A stretch of 64,000 nt of DNA from Halobaculum magnesiiphilum. GTDB taxonomy: Archaea > Halobacteriota > Halobacteria > Halobacteriales > Haloferacaceae. Positions 1-7,983 of the stretch are shown here, piece after piece. Below the pieces are notes generated by a model that was not told the DNA's origin, did no database searches, and was given only the letters and a program-made list of their open reading frames with translations. Within the stretch, counting starts at the first letter, position 1, and each line of letters starts with the position of its first letter. The stretch covers positions 248,001-312,000 of the forward strand of contig NZ_CP081960.1 in assembly GCF_019823105.1 (NCBI RefSeq), in the 5' to 3' direction. Both the position numbers and the translations under genes were made by a program.

Positions 1-1764
1 CAGTCCGGCGAACTCGTCGAGCTGCTCGTTGCGCCGTCGCAACTCCCGCTCGTGTTCGACACGATTGAGCGCGGCGGTCGCCGCCGTCGCGAGGATCTCG
101 ATGAACGTTTTGTCCGGCTCGTCGAACGCGTTCGGCTCCGTCGACGAGACGATGAACACCCCGTGGTCGTCGAGCGGGTGAACGATCACGCTCCGGCTCG
201 GCGTCTCCGCGGCGAGGCTCTCGTGCGTGCGGATGTCGTCGATGTGTCGCGGCTCGCCGCTGTCGAACGCGCCCCAGACGACCGCACTGGCCGGATCGTC
301 CTCGGCTCCCCGTTCGTACATCGGGGGCTCGTCGAAGGACGACTCGACGGACTCGGCGTGGGCCGCCAGTTCGAGTCGGCAGCCACTGTCGTCGACGAGG
401 TGGACCCCGCTCAGTTGCCCTCCGAGGATCCCGCCGGCCGTGTCCACGGCGATCTCGGCGATCTCCTCGGTTGTGGACGCCCGCATCAACTGCTGGGTGC
501 GGTCCTGAAGCTCCTCGAGCACGCGCTCGCGCTCGATGCGGTGTAACACCGCAGTCGCGTGCTCGGCCAGTGTCCGCGCCATCGACACGTCGAGGTCGTC
601 GAACGCGTCGCGTTCGCGCGAGGCGACGAGCATCACCCCGTGATCCGACAGCGGGAGCGCCATCTCGCTGCGTATCGGCGTGTCCGGATTGAACAGCTCC
701 GGAGCCTCGGTGATGTCCTGGTAGACGCGTGGTTCCCTACGCTGGTAGGCCCGGCCGGCGATCCCCTCCCCGGGGGTGAACGTCGGCGGCGCCCCGACGA
801 TCTCCTCGGCCTCGCTCGTCCACGCGACCGGGACGAGTCCGTCCTCGCTCTCGTCGTAGAAATGGACGCCGTTGAACGGGAGATCGAGCACGTCGCGGAG
901 GGCGTCGGCGGCGATCTGTGCCACTTCCTCGGCCGTCGCCGCCTCGACGAGCGCCCCCGTCGCGGTGTGGAGCTCCTCGATCGCGTTCGCCCGGCGTTTT
1001 CGCTCGGTGATGTCGGTGTGCCACACGTACCAGCCGTCCGCGTGGTCCCCGTCGGTGCCCCACGGGATTCCGCTCACCAGGAACTCCCGTTCGCCGTCGG
1101 CCGTCTCGCAGACGGCCTCGCCGAGTATCGGCTCCCCATCGGCGATCCGGGACCTGACGGTCCGGTGCTCGGCCATACGATCGGCGGGAACGATCACGTC
1201 GGCGATGTCCGATCCGACGACCTCCGACGACTCGTACCCGAACGTATCCTCGAAGGCGCCGTTGACCGCCCGGATGCGATGGGTGTCGCCGCCGTCCACG
1301 ATCTCCCCCTCGATGACCGAGTTGGGAGCGTTTTCGAACAGCGCCCGGAGTCGATCGTCCGCGGCAGTTCGCTCCACCGAACAGGTTCGGTCAACCGCCG
1401 TCCGGATCCGTTCGACGAGCCGGTCGTGTCGGTCCGTCCCCGCGTCCTTCGGGAGGTAGTCGGTCGCGCCCGCCGCGAACGCGTCGCTGGCTATCGCCTC
1501 GCTCCCCTCGCCGGTGTAGATGACGAACGGAATACGTGGACGGTCCTCGCGCACTCGTTCGACCATCTCGATCCCGGTTCGTTCCGGCAGCGCGTACTCG
1601 GACACCACACAGTCGAACGTCGCCGACGCGATCCGGTCGAGTCCCTCCTCGGCGTCGGAGACGACTTCGACGACGATGTCGTCCGCGCGCTCGAACCGCC
1701 CCGCGATCGGTGCCGCCGACTCCGGCTCGGGGTCGATGTGGAGCACGCGGATCCGATCGACCAT
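1..1764 (-). CDS. Sensor histidine kinase, REC-PAS-GAF-GAF, C-terminal part cut by window edge
   Basis: The frame is open for 588 codons from the ATG at 1762-1764 to base 1. A receiver-like domain occupies residues 1-120, a PAS domain about 135-260 (ending in HTDITERKRR) and two GAF domains about 270-410 and 420-575. The last visible residues, LRRRNEQLDEFAG, are the usual lead-in to the HisKA dimerisation helix of haloarchaeal kinases, so HisKA and HATPase should lie beyond base 1. The expected phospho-acceptor Asp is Glu56 (CVVSEYALP), and the acidic pocket DD is reduced to DP (HIDPEPE), so the receiver is probably not phosphorylated normally. The conserved Thr and Lys are kept (YTGEG, YLPKD). 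It probably senses redox, light or small molecules in the cytosol; the ligand is unknown. Confidence 0.85.
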   Translation of the reverse strand, partial: MVDRIRVLHIDPEPESAAPIAGRFERADDIVVEVVSDAEEGLDRIASATFDCVVSEYALPERTGIEMVERVREDRPRIPFVIYTGEGSEAIASDAFAAGATDYLPKDAGTDRHDRLVERIRTAVDRTCSVERTAADDRLRALFENAPNSVIEGEIVDGGDTHRIRAVNGAFEDTFGYESSEVVGSDIADVIVPADRMAEHRTVRSRIADGEPILGEAVCETADGEREFLVSGIPWGTDGDHADGWYVWHTDITERKRRANAIEELHTATGALVEAATAEEVAQIAADALRDVLDLPFNGVHFYDESEDGLVPVAWTSEAEEIVGAPPTFTPGEGIAGRAYQRREPRVYQDITEAPELFNPDTPIRSEMALPLSDHGVMLVASRERDAFDDLDVSMARTLAEHATAVLHRIERERVLEELQDRTQQLMRASTTEEIAEIAVDTAGGILGGQLSGVHLVDDSGCRLELAAHAESVESSFDEPPMYERGAEDDPASAVVWGAFDSGEPRHIDDIRTHESLAAETPSRSVIVHPLDDHGVFIVSSTEPNAFDEPDKTFIEILATAATAALNRVEHERELRRRNEQLDEFAGL

Positions 1765-1790
1765 GCTAACGGATCATCATTCAGTTGCCA

Positions 1791-1800
1791 CGATATATAC
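1791..1800 (-). promoter_or_regulatory. TATA box of the sensor kinase gene
   Basis: The minus strand reads GTATATATCG, centred about 31 bases before the ATG at 1764. This is the spacing expected for an archaeal TATA box with a very short leader. More A/T-rich sequence lies just upstream (1805-1830). Confidence 0.5.
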
Positions 1801-1842
1801 GTTCGGTTACAATATCGATCATGATATAGATGCGAGCGCATA

Positions 1843-1865
1843 CCCCGTCTTCAGGCGGGGGTCAA
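1843..1865 (+). mobile_element. IS200/IS605-type right-end hairpin, solo scar
   Basis: A short hairpin (CCCCG paired with CGGGG around a TCTTCAGG-type loop) is followed at once by GTCAA. This arrangement resembles the right end of haloarchaeal tnpB-carrying IS200/IS605 elements. No transposase frame is attached. A second, better-preserved copy of the same arrangement lies 300 bases downstream in the same orientation, which suggests nested insertions. Confidence 0.45.
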
Positions 1866-1919
1866 GCGGACAACAGGCACGCTTGTTCGGTAGATTCAAA
1901 TCCGTGGTCTCTGTTCACA

Positions 1920-2168
1920 GGATGCTACGGATTCGGTGAGATGCCGTCCTCGAACCATACGGGGTGGCGAACTGTCGGTGGTTCGCACGGCGATGACATG
2001 GAATCCGACGGGGCCTCATTGGCCGGGCCACAGCCCTCCGAGGGAGGTAAACGATAGTTCCCCCGGTGTGTCGCCGGTTCCCTCCGAGTGCGGGTTGGAA
2101 CCGAAGGGCATCGACCGCCCGAATCCGATGGTCGGATTCCTCCGTCTTCACGCGGAGGAGGAGGTCAA
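1920..2168 (+). mobile_element. Orphan tnpB 3' end / omega-RNA-like scaffold of an IS200/IS605 element
   Basis: The segment ends in a hairpin (CCTCCG at 2139-2144 with CGGAGG at 2153-2158) followed by GAGGAGGTCAA. It contains the block GGAACCGAAGGGCA at about 2096-2109. From memory, both features recur at the 3' end of haloarchaeal tnpB elements, where the transcript serves as the guide-RNA scaffold of TnpB. No TnpB zinc-finger or RuvC motif can be read in any frame, so the protein-coding part seems lost. The left boundary is a guess. It could still be transcribed and used by a TnpB encoded elsewhere, or be a dead remnant. Confidence 0.45.
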
Positions 2169-2218
2169 TTTCAACACGTCCCCACGCGTGATGCTGCACC
2201 ACGACGGATCCGGCTCGG

Positions 2219-2719
2219 TCAACAGTCGTGCGTCCGGCGATCGGCGGATCCCTCGCCGGTAAGCAGTGACAACGTCGCGATGAACGTGACCGTCCCGTCG
2301 GCAACCGCCCGGGCGACCGGCGTGTCCGGGACCGCGACGGCGTAGGGGTCCACGGCGTGGCCGGCAGCATCCGTCAGATCCTCATAGAGGGCGCCGTGTG
2401 CCTCCGAGAGGGTGATGAACGCTGTCGGCGTATCGCCATCGCGGACCAGCGACGGGGTGTCGTCGTCTGCGCCGGGGACGACCACCGGGCCCGGGAGGCG
2501 GTCGGCGTCATAGCGCAGGCGCACCTCGATGTGTTCGTCCCGGACGACGAACGCGACGCGGCAGCCGGAGAGGGCGGGCCACTCGTCGGTTTCGAGGCCG
2601 TCGGACCCGTACGCGACCGCGCGGTCGACCGTCCGGGTGATGTCCCGCTTTTCGGCGTCTGATAGGGGCGACCGATTGCGAGCCGTGATCGACGACCCGT
2701 CCTCCGCTGGCGACTCCAT
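2219..2719 (-). CDS. Conserved haloarchaeal hypothetical protein, 166 aa
   Basis: I do not recognise the family. The protein is acidic, soluble and free of membrane segments. The first 20 residues are probably disordered. A compact alpha/beta domain follows, with phrases such as CRVAFVVRDEHIEVRLRY and AFITLSEAHGALYEDL. The ATG at 2719 is the first in frame, and the composition is typical of this genome, which supports a real gene. It lies between the IS scar and a decayed kinase, transcribed in the same direction as the signalling genes. The last ~15 residues are polar and may be a tail. Confidence 0.7.
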   Translation of the reverse strand: MESPAEDGSSITARNRSPLSDAEKRDITRTVDRAVAYGSDGLETDEWPALSGCRVAFVVRDEHIEVRLRYDADRLPGPVVVPGADDDTPSLVRDGDTPTAFITLSEAHGALYEDLTDAAGHAVDPYAVAVPDTPVARAVADGTVTFIATLSLLTGEGSADRRTHDC

Positions 2720-2834
2720 GCTCGGGGGTTCCGACCACGACAGAAAACGGTTCGTCTCCGAGTATCACCCGCGAAATCGGCGTGCCGGGCTCGGATAGAC
2801 GTTCGTATTGGTCCGATGTCGAACCGAACGGATG

Positions 2835-3665
2835 TCAATGAGTGGCGAACTCCACGCCGGTGATTTCGAATCGAGCACCGCCGGCCGAGCTTTCTGTGAC
2901 CGAAACCTCCCACCCGTGCGCCTCAGCGATCTGTGAAACACTCTTGAGGCCGATTCCCGAGCCACCGTCCTTTGTGCTGAACTTCTAATCGAACACCTTT
3001 TCCCGTTGATCAGGAGGGATTCCCGGCCCGTCGTCCGAAACGAAAAAGCCGTTCTCCACCGGGCTGACGGCGACGTTGACAGCCGTATCCCCGTGTTCAA
3101 CGGTATTGCGGAACAAGTTCATCAGCAAGCGTTCGAGGAGGCTGGAATCGGCCATGACTGGGTCGATCTCCCCGACATCGATATCCGCGTTGGTCGCTCC
3201 TTTCTCCATTTTACCCCAGACCCGTCGGGCGACCACTCCGATCTCCGTGGCAGCCAATTCGGTTTCGGTCGACCCGGTTCGGGTGATATGGAGCACGTCC
3301 TCGATGATGCCCTCGATTCGATTCAGCGGTCGGTCGATCGCCTCGCTTGCGATCTCCTCGCTGCCCTTGCCGGTAAACAGAATGAATGGAATGTCGGGGT
3401 CAATATCCCGGACAGTCTCCAGAAAATCCAAGCCGTCCGTGCCCGGCATCTCGTAATCGCTCACGACACAGTCGCAGTCGTTCTCTCGCAGATGATCGAT
3501 CCCTTCGCTTGCCGTTGGTTTCGTCACGACTTCGAATGCGGCGCTTTCCCGTTCGAGAAACGTCCGAACGAGGTCGCTAGCATCCGGGTCGTCATCGACG
3601 TGAAGAACCGCTATCGGGTACTCGACCGCCCCGGTGTGGGACGCGACGCCAGAATCAGTGGTCAT
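2835..3665 (-). pseudogene. Decayed receiver-histidine kinase with internal deletion and stop codon
   Basis: From the ATG at 3665 a receiver domain is intact up to LFTGKGSEEIASEA (about residue 100; acceptor Asp kept in VSDYEMPG). It then jumps directly into the second HisKA helix (LNRIEGIIEDVLHITRTG) and the HATPase domain, with an N-box-like NLFRNTVEHGD and G1-box DDGPGIP. The rest of the receiver, any PAS domain and the phosphorylated histidine are missing. A TAG at 2985-2987 interrupts the ATPase domain right after VFD. The same frame continues to the natural end with FSTKDGGSGIGL and stops at 2835. A deletion plus a nonsense mutation argue for a pseudogene, although a short receiver-ATPase protein could still be made. 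It overlaps the upstream HalOD1 gene by 11 bases. Confidence 0.85.
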
Positions 3666-3894
3666 CAGTCGCGGTCACTGAGTGGACTGTGACCCTGTCT
3701 TGGCTATCTATCACGACCGTATTCTCTTTGACGCGAAAGTGGAGTCGCCATTCGATGTCGTCCCTGGCGGCCAAGGTTTCGATGGCATCGATGTCGATAT
3801 ACTCGTACAACGTACAGGTCGGATCCGATGTATCGATGCCCTCACACTCACTGATCGCTTCGACGATCGACGTGGTGATATCGCGGTTGAGACT
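3655..3894 (-). CDS. HalOD1 output-domain protein
   Basis: The 79-residue protein matches the halobacterial output domain HalOD1 in size and pattern: two beta-strand stretches around WRLHFRVKENTVVIDSQDRVTVHS, preceded by a helix (ITTSIVEAISECEG). HalOD1 proteins are thought to be effector domains of haloarchaeal two-component signalling. The 3' end overlaps the start of the decayed kinase by 11 bases, so the two were one operon. I chose the internal ATG at 3894 (MSLNRD); an in-frame ATG at 3906 would add four residues. Confidence 0.75.
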   Translation of the reverse strand, partial: SLNRDITTSIVEAISECEGIDTSDPTCTLYEYIDIDAIETLAARDDIEWRLHFRVKENTVVIDSQDRVTVHSVTATDDH

Positions 3895-3970
3895 CATAGG
3901 TTCCACTTACCGTCCAAACTGGACATAGTTTTCATGGCACTGGCCGAACCTAATGATGGGCGCTGACTAG

Positions 3971-5425
3971 TCAGTCCGGGAACTCAAGTTGTTCTTCGAA
4001 CAGTTCCTGAAAGAGTTCCAGCTGTGCCTTTCGGAGATGAGTGTTGAACGTCTGTCTCGTGATATTCAGCCGGGAGGCGAGTTCCTCACCCGTCACGTTC
4101 CGCGGCTGTTCGAAGTAACCTGCGTGATAGGCCATCCCGAGGACGGTTTGCTGGCGTTCCGTGAGCTGTTCCTCGATGATAGTTCGAAGATACGTCGGAG
4201 AGGCGATTCGGTTCTGTGACGCGAGTTCGACGTCGGGGAACGTCTCACGGACGGTTTCGACGACGGTCACAGGGTCGACTGTCTCCGGGAACTCCCCGAC
4301 GAGCCTGCACGTTCCACCCTCGACGATGATCGAACGGAGGTTCCCGTCGAACTGACGGAAGCGTGCAGCAACCGAGTTCGGCCCGACGACGACCTCGTAT
4401 CGAGACTGCTCGTCCCGTGTGCTCAACAGACGAGCGTCCTCGGCGGTCGGTATTGTATCGAGTGTCGCTCGGACCTCAGTCGGCGTGATACCCTCCACTG
4501 TGACGTAGAGCAGCCACGACTGGTCGGGGCCGGGGACGATGCCATCGAACGAGAGATACATGCCGCCACTGAATTCCTCTCGTAGCAGATCGGCGATCTC
4601 CTCCGAGTGTAGTTCCAGTTCGATCGACGGGTCGATGATCTCCCGCCGGGCGAGTGCCAGTTCGTTCTCCTTGCGATCGGTGATATCCGTGGTCGTTCCG
4701 ATCAACCGCCGAGGGCCGTCCCGGGTATACAGTTCACCGCGACCGAGGACCCATATCGTGTCTCCGTCGGTTCGAACCATTCGGAACTCGACCTCGAACG
4801 GTCCACTCCCCTCTATGACCTCCGTTATCGCTCGCTCGACCTTCTGGATATCCTCGGGATGAAGGTACTCGGTAAACGCGTCGTAGGTCCCCTCGAAGGT
4901 GCCGGGCTCGATGCCCACCAACCGCTCCAGCGCGTCGTTCCATAACACTTCGTCCGTCTCCACGTTCCATTCCCAGACACCTGTATTGGTTGCCTCGAGA
5001 GCGACATGGAGCTGTTCCCTCGCCCTTCGGAGTGCTTCGATTCGTTCCTTCTGTCCCGTGATATCCCGTGCGATCCCGATGATCTGTATGACATCTCCGT
5101 CCCTGATCACCGGGGTAAGCTTCGTTCGCCAGGTACGCTTCCCCGAAGGCAACTCGAGAACCTCCTCGTAGGAAATCGTCTCCTCGCGGTCGGCGCATCG
5201 ACATAGGTTTGCCGTCACCTCACTCCCCTGTGGCTCGTCCAAGATCTCACGGGGAGTGGCACCACGGCATTCGTCCGCCGAAAGTCCGGTTTTCGCTTCG
5301 TGCGCCGGATTCAACTGACGAAGCTTGAACTCGTAGTCTGAGTCTGTCTCGATAACGTTATACAGGAAGATTGCATCTTTCGCAGAATTGAATATTTCTT
5401 CATATATTTGCCTACCACCTTCCAT
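3971..5425 (-). CDS. Bacterio-opsin-activator-like regulator, PAS-PAS-BAT-HTH
   Basis: 484 residues. The first PAS domain lies at about 10-125 (ends ARDITGQKER), the second about 135-260 (ends TTDITDRKEN), a BAT/GAF-like domain about 265-420, and an HTH_10 DNA-binding domain at the C-terminus (LTERQQTVLGMAYHAGYFEQPR, then TGEELASRLNITRQTFNTHLRKAQ). This is the layout of Bat, which senses oxygen or light and activates transcription in haloarchaea. The target here is unknown; no opsin gene is in the window. It is encoded upstream of the HalOD1 gene on the same strand with a 76-base gap, so it may be co-transcribed with that signalling pair. A strong TATA box sits about 30 bases before the ATG. 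Confidence 0.88.
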   Translation of the reverse strand: MEGGRQIYEEIFNSAKDAIFLYNVIETDSDYEFKLRQLNPAHEAKTGLSADECRGATPREILDEPQGSEVTANLCRCADREETISYEEVLELPSGKRTWRTKLTPVIRDGDVIQIIGIARDITGQKERIEALRRAREQLHVALEATNTGVWEWNVETDEVLWNDALERLVGIEPGTFEGTYDAFTEYLHPEDIQKVERAITEVIEGSGPFEVEFRMVRTDGDTIWVLGRGELYTRDGPRRLIGTTTDITDRKENELALARREIIDPSIELELHSEEIADLLREEFSGGMYLSFDGIVPGPDQSWLLYVTVEGITPTEVRATLDTIPTAEDARLLSTRDEQSRYEVVVGPNSVAARFRQFDGNLRSIIVEGGTCRLVGEFPETVDPVTVVETVRETFPDVELASQNRIASPTYLRTIIEEQLTERQQTVLGMAYHAGYFEQPRNVTGEELASRLNITRQTFNTHLRKAQLELFQELFEEQLEFPD

Positions 5426-5813
5426 ATTTTTCTTTTTAAGACTGCATCCTATAATATATCTGTTTTTTTACTTCCTTCAAAAACGGTCGCTTACGCCGGC
5501 ATCGGGTTCTCCCTGTGACGGAATCACCGTCCGTATCGTCCAAGTAGCCGACAGTAACCATCTCCGCGTCTGCCATGTGCAACTCTTCGAGCCGGTCCCG
5601 GCATTCGGCTGAAGTGGCATCCAGAGGAGGTAGTCCTCGTGGTGCTTGATCAAGAGATCCCATTCGATACCCTTCGAGTTCCAACGATTACTGACCCACG
5701 TTCGGATGCATCACGCCTCGTCGGACGGATTCGTTCAAATTTGTCGCCACTGACAACACGCTGATGGAGATCACCAGTACCAATGTCCCACCCGGCGCAC
5801 ACCCGGCCAACGG
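5426..5813. other. Gene-poor interval with bat promoter and a possible gene remnant
   Basis: The interval separates the divergent bat-like and membrane-protein genes. Its left edge is A/T-rich and carries the promoter of the former. An 82-codon minus-strand frame (5436-5684) has a plausible middle part (DRLEELHMADAEMVTVGYLDD), and the neighbouring frame just upstream of it reads GIEWDLLIKHHEDYLLWM. This looks like one small protein broken by a frameshift, but I do not recognise a family. I see nothing firm in the rest. Confidence 0.35.
5450..5460 (-). promoter_or_regulatory. TATA box of the bat-like gene
   Basis: The minus strand reads GATATATTATA. It is centred about 30 bases before the ATG at 5425, implying a leaderless or nearly leaderless transcript. 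Confidence 0.6.
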
Positions 5814-6245
5814 ATGTCCCCCGACCTCGTTCTCATGGCCGGCGTTCTCGCCAGTGGAGCGTTCACCCTCGTACTGGGCATCGTTCACTTCGCGATGCCG
5901 TGGCTGCTGGATTTCGACGGCGCGATACCGACCGACGGGGACCCGCTGCGTCCCCTTGAGCTGCTCGTCATCACATACCAGACGAAGCGATCGGATCTCC
6001 GTGGAATCGCCCAGATCATGAACCATGCCGTCAGCTACACGTTGGTATCGATCGGACTGGTGGAGTTGCTCGCGTCGCGATGGCTCTCGACGTGGTTCGC
6101 GCCGTACCTGTTGGCGTGGATCGCCGGATGGTGGTTTCTCCGCGCGACGACCCAGCGTCACATGGGGTCTCGCACGGGCGATCGACTGGTCGCGGCGGGG
6201 TTCGCGCTCATCGGAGTATTCCACTTCGCCGTCGCTGTGATGTAG
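5814..6245 (+). CDS. Small integral membrane protein, 143 aa
   Basis: Four hydrophobic segments are visible, at about residues 4-28, 65-85, 90-108 and 124-142. There are conserved-looking histidines and tryptophans (GIVHFAMPWLLDFDGAIP, MNHAVSY, AGWWFLRATTQRHMG). No enzyme motif is recognisable. The fold and length recall small haloarchaeal membrane proteins of unknown function. Start ATG 5814; ATG 5835 is an alternative that would shorten the first segment. It is followed by the MoaD-like gene on the same strand after a 98-base gap. Confidence 0.7.
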   Translation: MSPDLVLMAGVLASGAFTLVLGIVHFAMPWLLDFDGAIPTDGDPLRPLELLVITYQTKRSDLRGIAQIMNHAVSYTLVSIGLVELLASRWLSTWFAPYLLAWIAGWWFLRATTQRHMGSRTGDRLVAAGFALIGVFHFAVAVM

Positions 6246-6343
6246 CGAACTGGGCGGGAACAACTTCGTCGGAGATCGACAGTCGGTGCGTGGCTGTCCG
6301 CCGTGACCCCGGAGTCTTTGTCCGGCGCCGCCGAGTAAGAGGT

Positions 6344-6616
6344 GTGAACGTTCAGGTGTACGGCCCGCTCCGCTCGGCGACGGGATCGAAAGTCGTCGAG
6401 ATCGATTCCGGGGAGCTACCGGGTCGGCCGACCGTCCGCGACGTGCTCGACGCGCTGTGTGCGGCCCACCCACGTTCGGAGTCTCACCTCAGAGACGAGG
6501 ACGGAGCGTTGCGCCCGAGCGTCCGGGTGACCGTCGGCGACGACCGGGCAGACCTCGATGACCACTGCCCACCCGACGCCGACGTTCGGGTGTTCCCCGC
6601 GATGCGCGGGGGGTAG
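6344..6616 (+). CDS. MoaD/ThiS family ubiquitin-fold protein (SAMP-like)
   Basis: 90 residues from a GTG start. The beta-grasp pattern is clear: an opening strand VNVQVYGPLRSATG, a helix in VRDVLDALCAAHP and a C-terminal strand DADVRVFPAMRGG ending exactly in Gly-Gly. That diglycine tail is adenylated by an E1-like enzyme and used either for sulfur transfer (molybdopterin or tRNA thiolation) or for protein conjugation (sampylation) in haloarchaea. No MoaE, E1 or molybdenum-cofactor gene lies nearby, so the role cannot be assigned from context. It converges with the formamidase gene, the stops being two bases apart. The longer upstream frame beginning at 6080 is not credible. Confidence 0.85.
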   Translation: MNVQVYGPLRSATGSKVVEIDSGELPGRPTVRDVLDALCAAHPRSESHLRDEDGALRPSVRVTVGDDRADLDDHCPPDADVRVFPAMRGG

Positions 6617-6617
6617 T

Positions 6618-7922
6618 TCACAGTCCGTACTGTGCGCGAACGGTCTCCGCGAGCCCGACCTCCTCCAGCGTCTCCATCGGGACGAGCATGGAGAGTTGGA
6701 CGACGCCCGGCAGGCGGGCGATCTCGACGCCGCCGGTGAAGGTGCAGCGGCCGCGCACCTCGCCCTCGCTCATGTCGAGGAGGTCGCCGGCGCGGTCGAA
6801 GGCGTTCTCGGTCGCGTCGTTGATCGTCGCACCCGAGCCGACCACCTGGATCGGCGCGGCGTCGTGAAGTTCGTCCACGTCGTACTCGTTGGCGACGGCC
6901 TGCCCCGACTCCCGTTCGGCCTCCGTGTACGGCTTCGCGATGTGTGGCAGGTCCTCCTCGTTGGGAAGCAGGATCGGTCCGCCGAGATCCAGGTCCTTGA
7001 TCACCTCGACCTCCAACTCGGTCCGGCCGCTCACGTCGGTCGTGTGCAGGGAGAGCTCGCCGTCGCCTTGGTTCGCGTGGAGGTCGCCGACGTAGAGGCC
7101 GGCACCGTCGACACGGACGGGGCAGATCAGCGTCGCGCCCGGACGAACGTCGTTGGAGTCGAGATGGCCGTCGGTGCGCGCCTCCAGTTCCGACTCGTCG
7201 TCGAGCCCCCAGTCGTGGCTCGCGCCGATGAGGAACTGCCCGAAGTCGCCGGCGTTGTGCGAGTCGGGGAACTCGCGGGCCGGCGTCGTCCCGATGTTCC
7301 CGATGAACGGCTGAAGCCGGCCGAGCGCGCCCGGCATCTCGTCGGGCCCGTACAACAGGATCGGGTGCTGACGGGAGTTCTCTGGGAGCGCCATCGCCTC
7401 GTCGGCGTTCTCCGCGAGCCGCCGGGCGCCGTCCTCGTCGACGGTGACGCCGACGGTTTTCTCGTCGTCGAAGGCGACGGTGTAGCCGTACTCGAAGCCG
7501 AACGAGGACGCGTTCGCGCCGCACTCGGCACAGCGGATCGACTCCTCGCCGGTTCCCTCGACGACGCTCTCGGGCCAGGGGGTGCCGCACTCGGGACACT
7601 TGTGGTCGACGAACGGATCGTCGCCGAAGGCGCCCTCGCGTTCGGCCATGCTCCCCGTGCTCGTGGCCGCGCTCGTCACCTCGACGTCCGTGATACGCAC
7701 GACGAGCGCGTCGCCGGGTTCGGCGTTCTCGACGCGGATCGGCCGCGTCACCTCGTGGCCGCCCCTGAACTTGGGGGTGATCATCGGACCCCAGCACGCC
7801 GGCGGCGTGTGCGTGTGAACGGTTCCACCGTCGGCGACGGTCCCCGCCCACTCCTGGTCGGGACCGACGAGGCCGAGGGTGAACGCGTCCACCTCCAGCT
7901 CCTCCTGTATCTGTTGGGACAT
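6618..7922 (-). CDS. Acetamidase/formamidase family protein with zinc-ribbon insert
   Basis: 434 residues from ATG 7922 (MSQQIQEELE). The FmdA/AmdA fold is indicated by PIRVENAEPGDALVVRI, RPGATLICPVRVDGAGLYVGDLHANQGDGE and C-terminal GVVQLSMLVPMETLEEVG. Members hydrolyse formamide or short-chain amides to ammonia. Unusually, Cys109-x2-Cys112 and Cys131-x2-Cys134 form a zinc-ribbon-like insert (HKCPECG and IRCAECG) after about residue 100, which the second family member in this window (28928-29989) lacks. The gene is monocistronic and converges with the MoaD-like gene. An upstream in-frame extension to 8084 overlaps the DUF2270 gene and is rejected. Substrate unknown. Confidence 0.85.
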   Translation of the reverse strand: MSQQIQEELEVDAFTLGLVGPDQEWAGTVADGGTVHTHTPPACWGPMITPKFRGGHEVTRPIRVENAEPGDALVVRITDVEVTSAATSTGSMAEREGAFGDDPFVDHKCPECGTPWPESVVEGTGEESIRCAECGANASSFGFEYGYTVAFDDEKTVGVTVDEDGARRLAENADEAMALPENSRQHPILLYGPDEMPGALGRLQPFIGNIGTTPAREFPDSHNAGDFGQFLIGASHDWGLDDESELEARTDGHLDSNDVRPGATLICPVRVDGAGLYVGDLHANQGDGELSLHTTDVSGRTELEVEVIKDLDLGGPILLPNEEDLPHIAKPYTEAERESGQAVANEYDVDELHDAAPIQVVGSGATINDATENAFDRAGDLLDMSEGEVRGRCTFTGGVEIARLPGVVQLSMLVPMETLEEVGLAETVRAQYGL

Positions 7923-7983
7923 GCGATCGTGACTATGTGTCCCAGTCGCATAATTATCGGCGCCGAGGAACCGATCGCCGGTG

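Noticed and set aside
1887-1912. tRNA-like T-loop sequence (GATTCAAATCC)
   Set aside because: No acceptor, D or anticodon arms can be folded around it; it is inside the IS-derived region.
5688-6473. 261-codon minus-strand frame across the small membrane protein and part of the MoaD-like gene
   Set aside because: Composition is Arg/Ser/Gly shadow type, and it conflicts with two plausible plus-strand genes.
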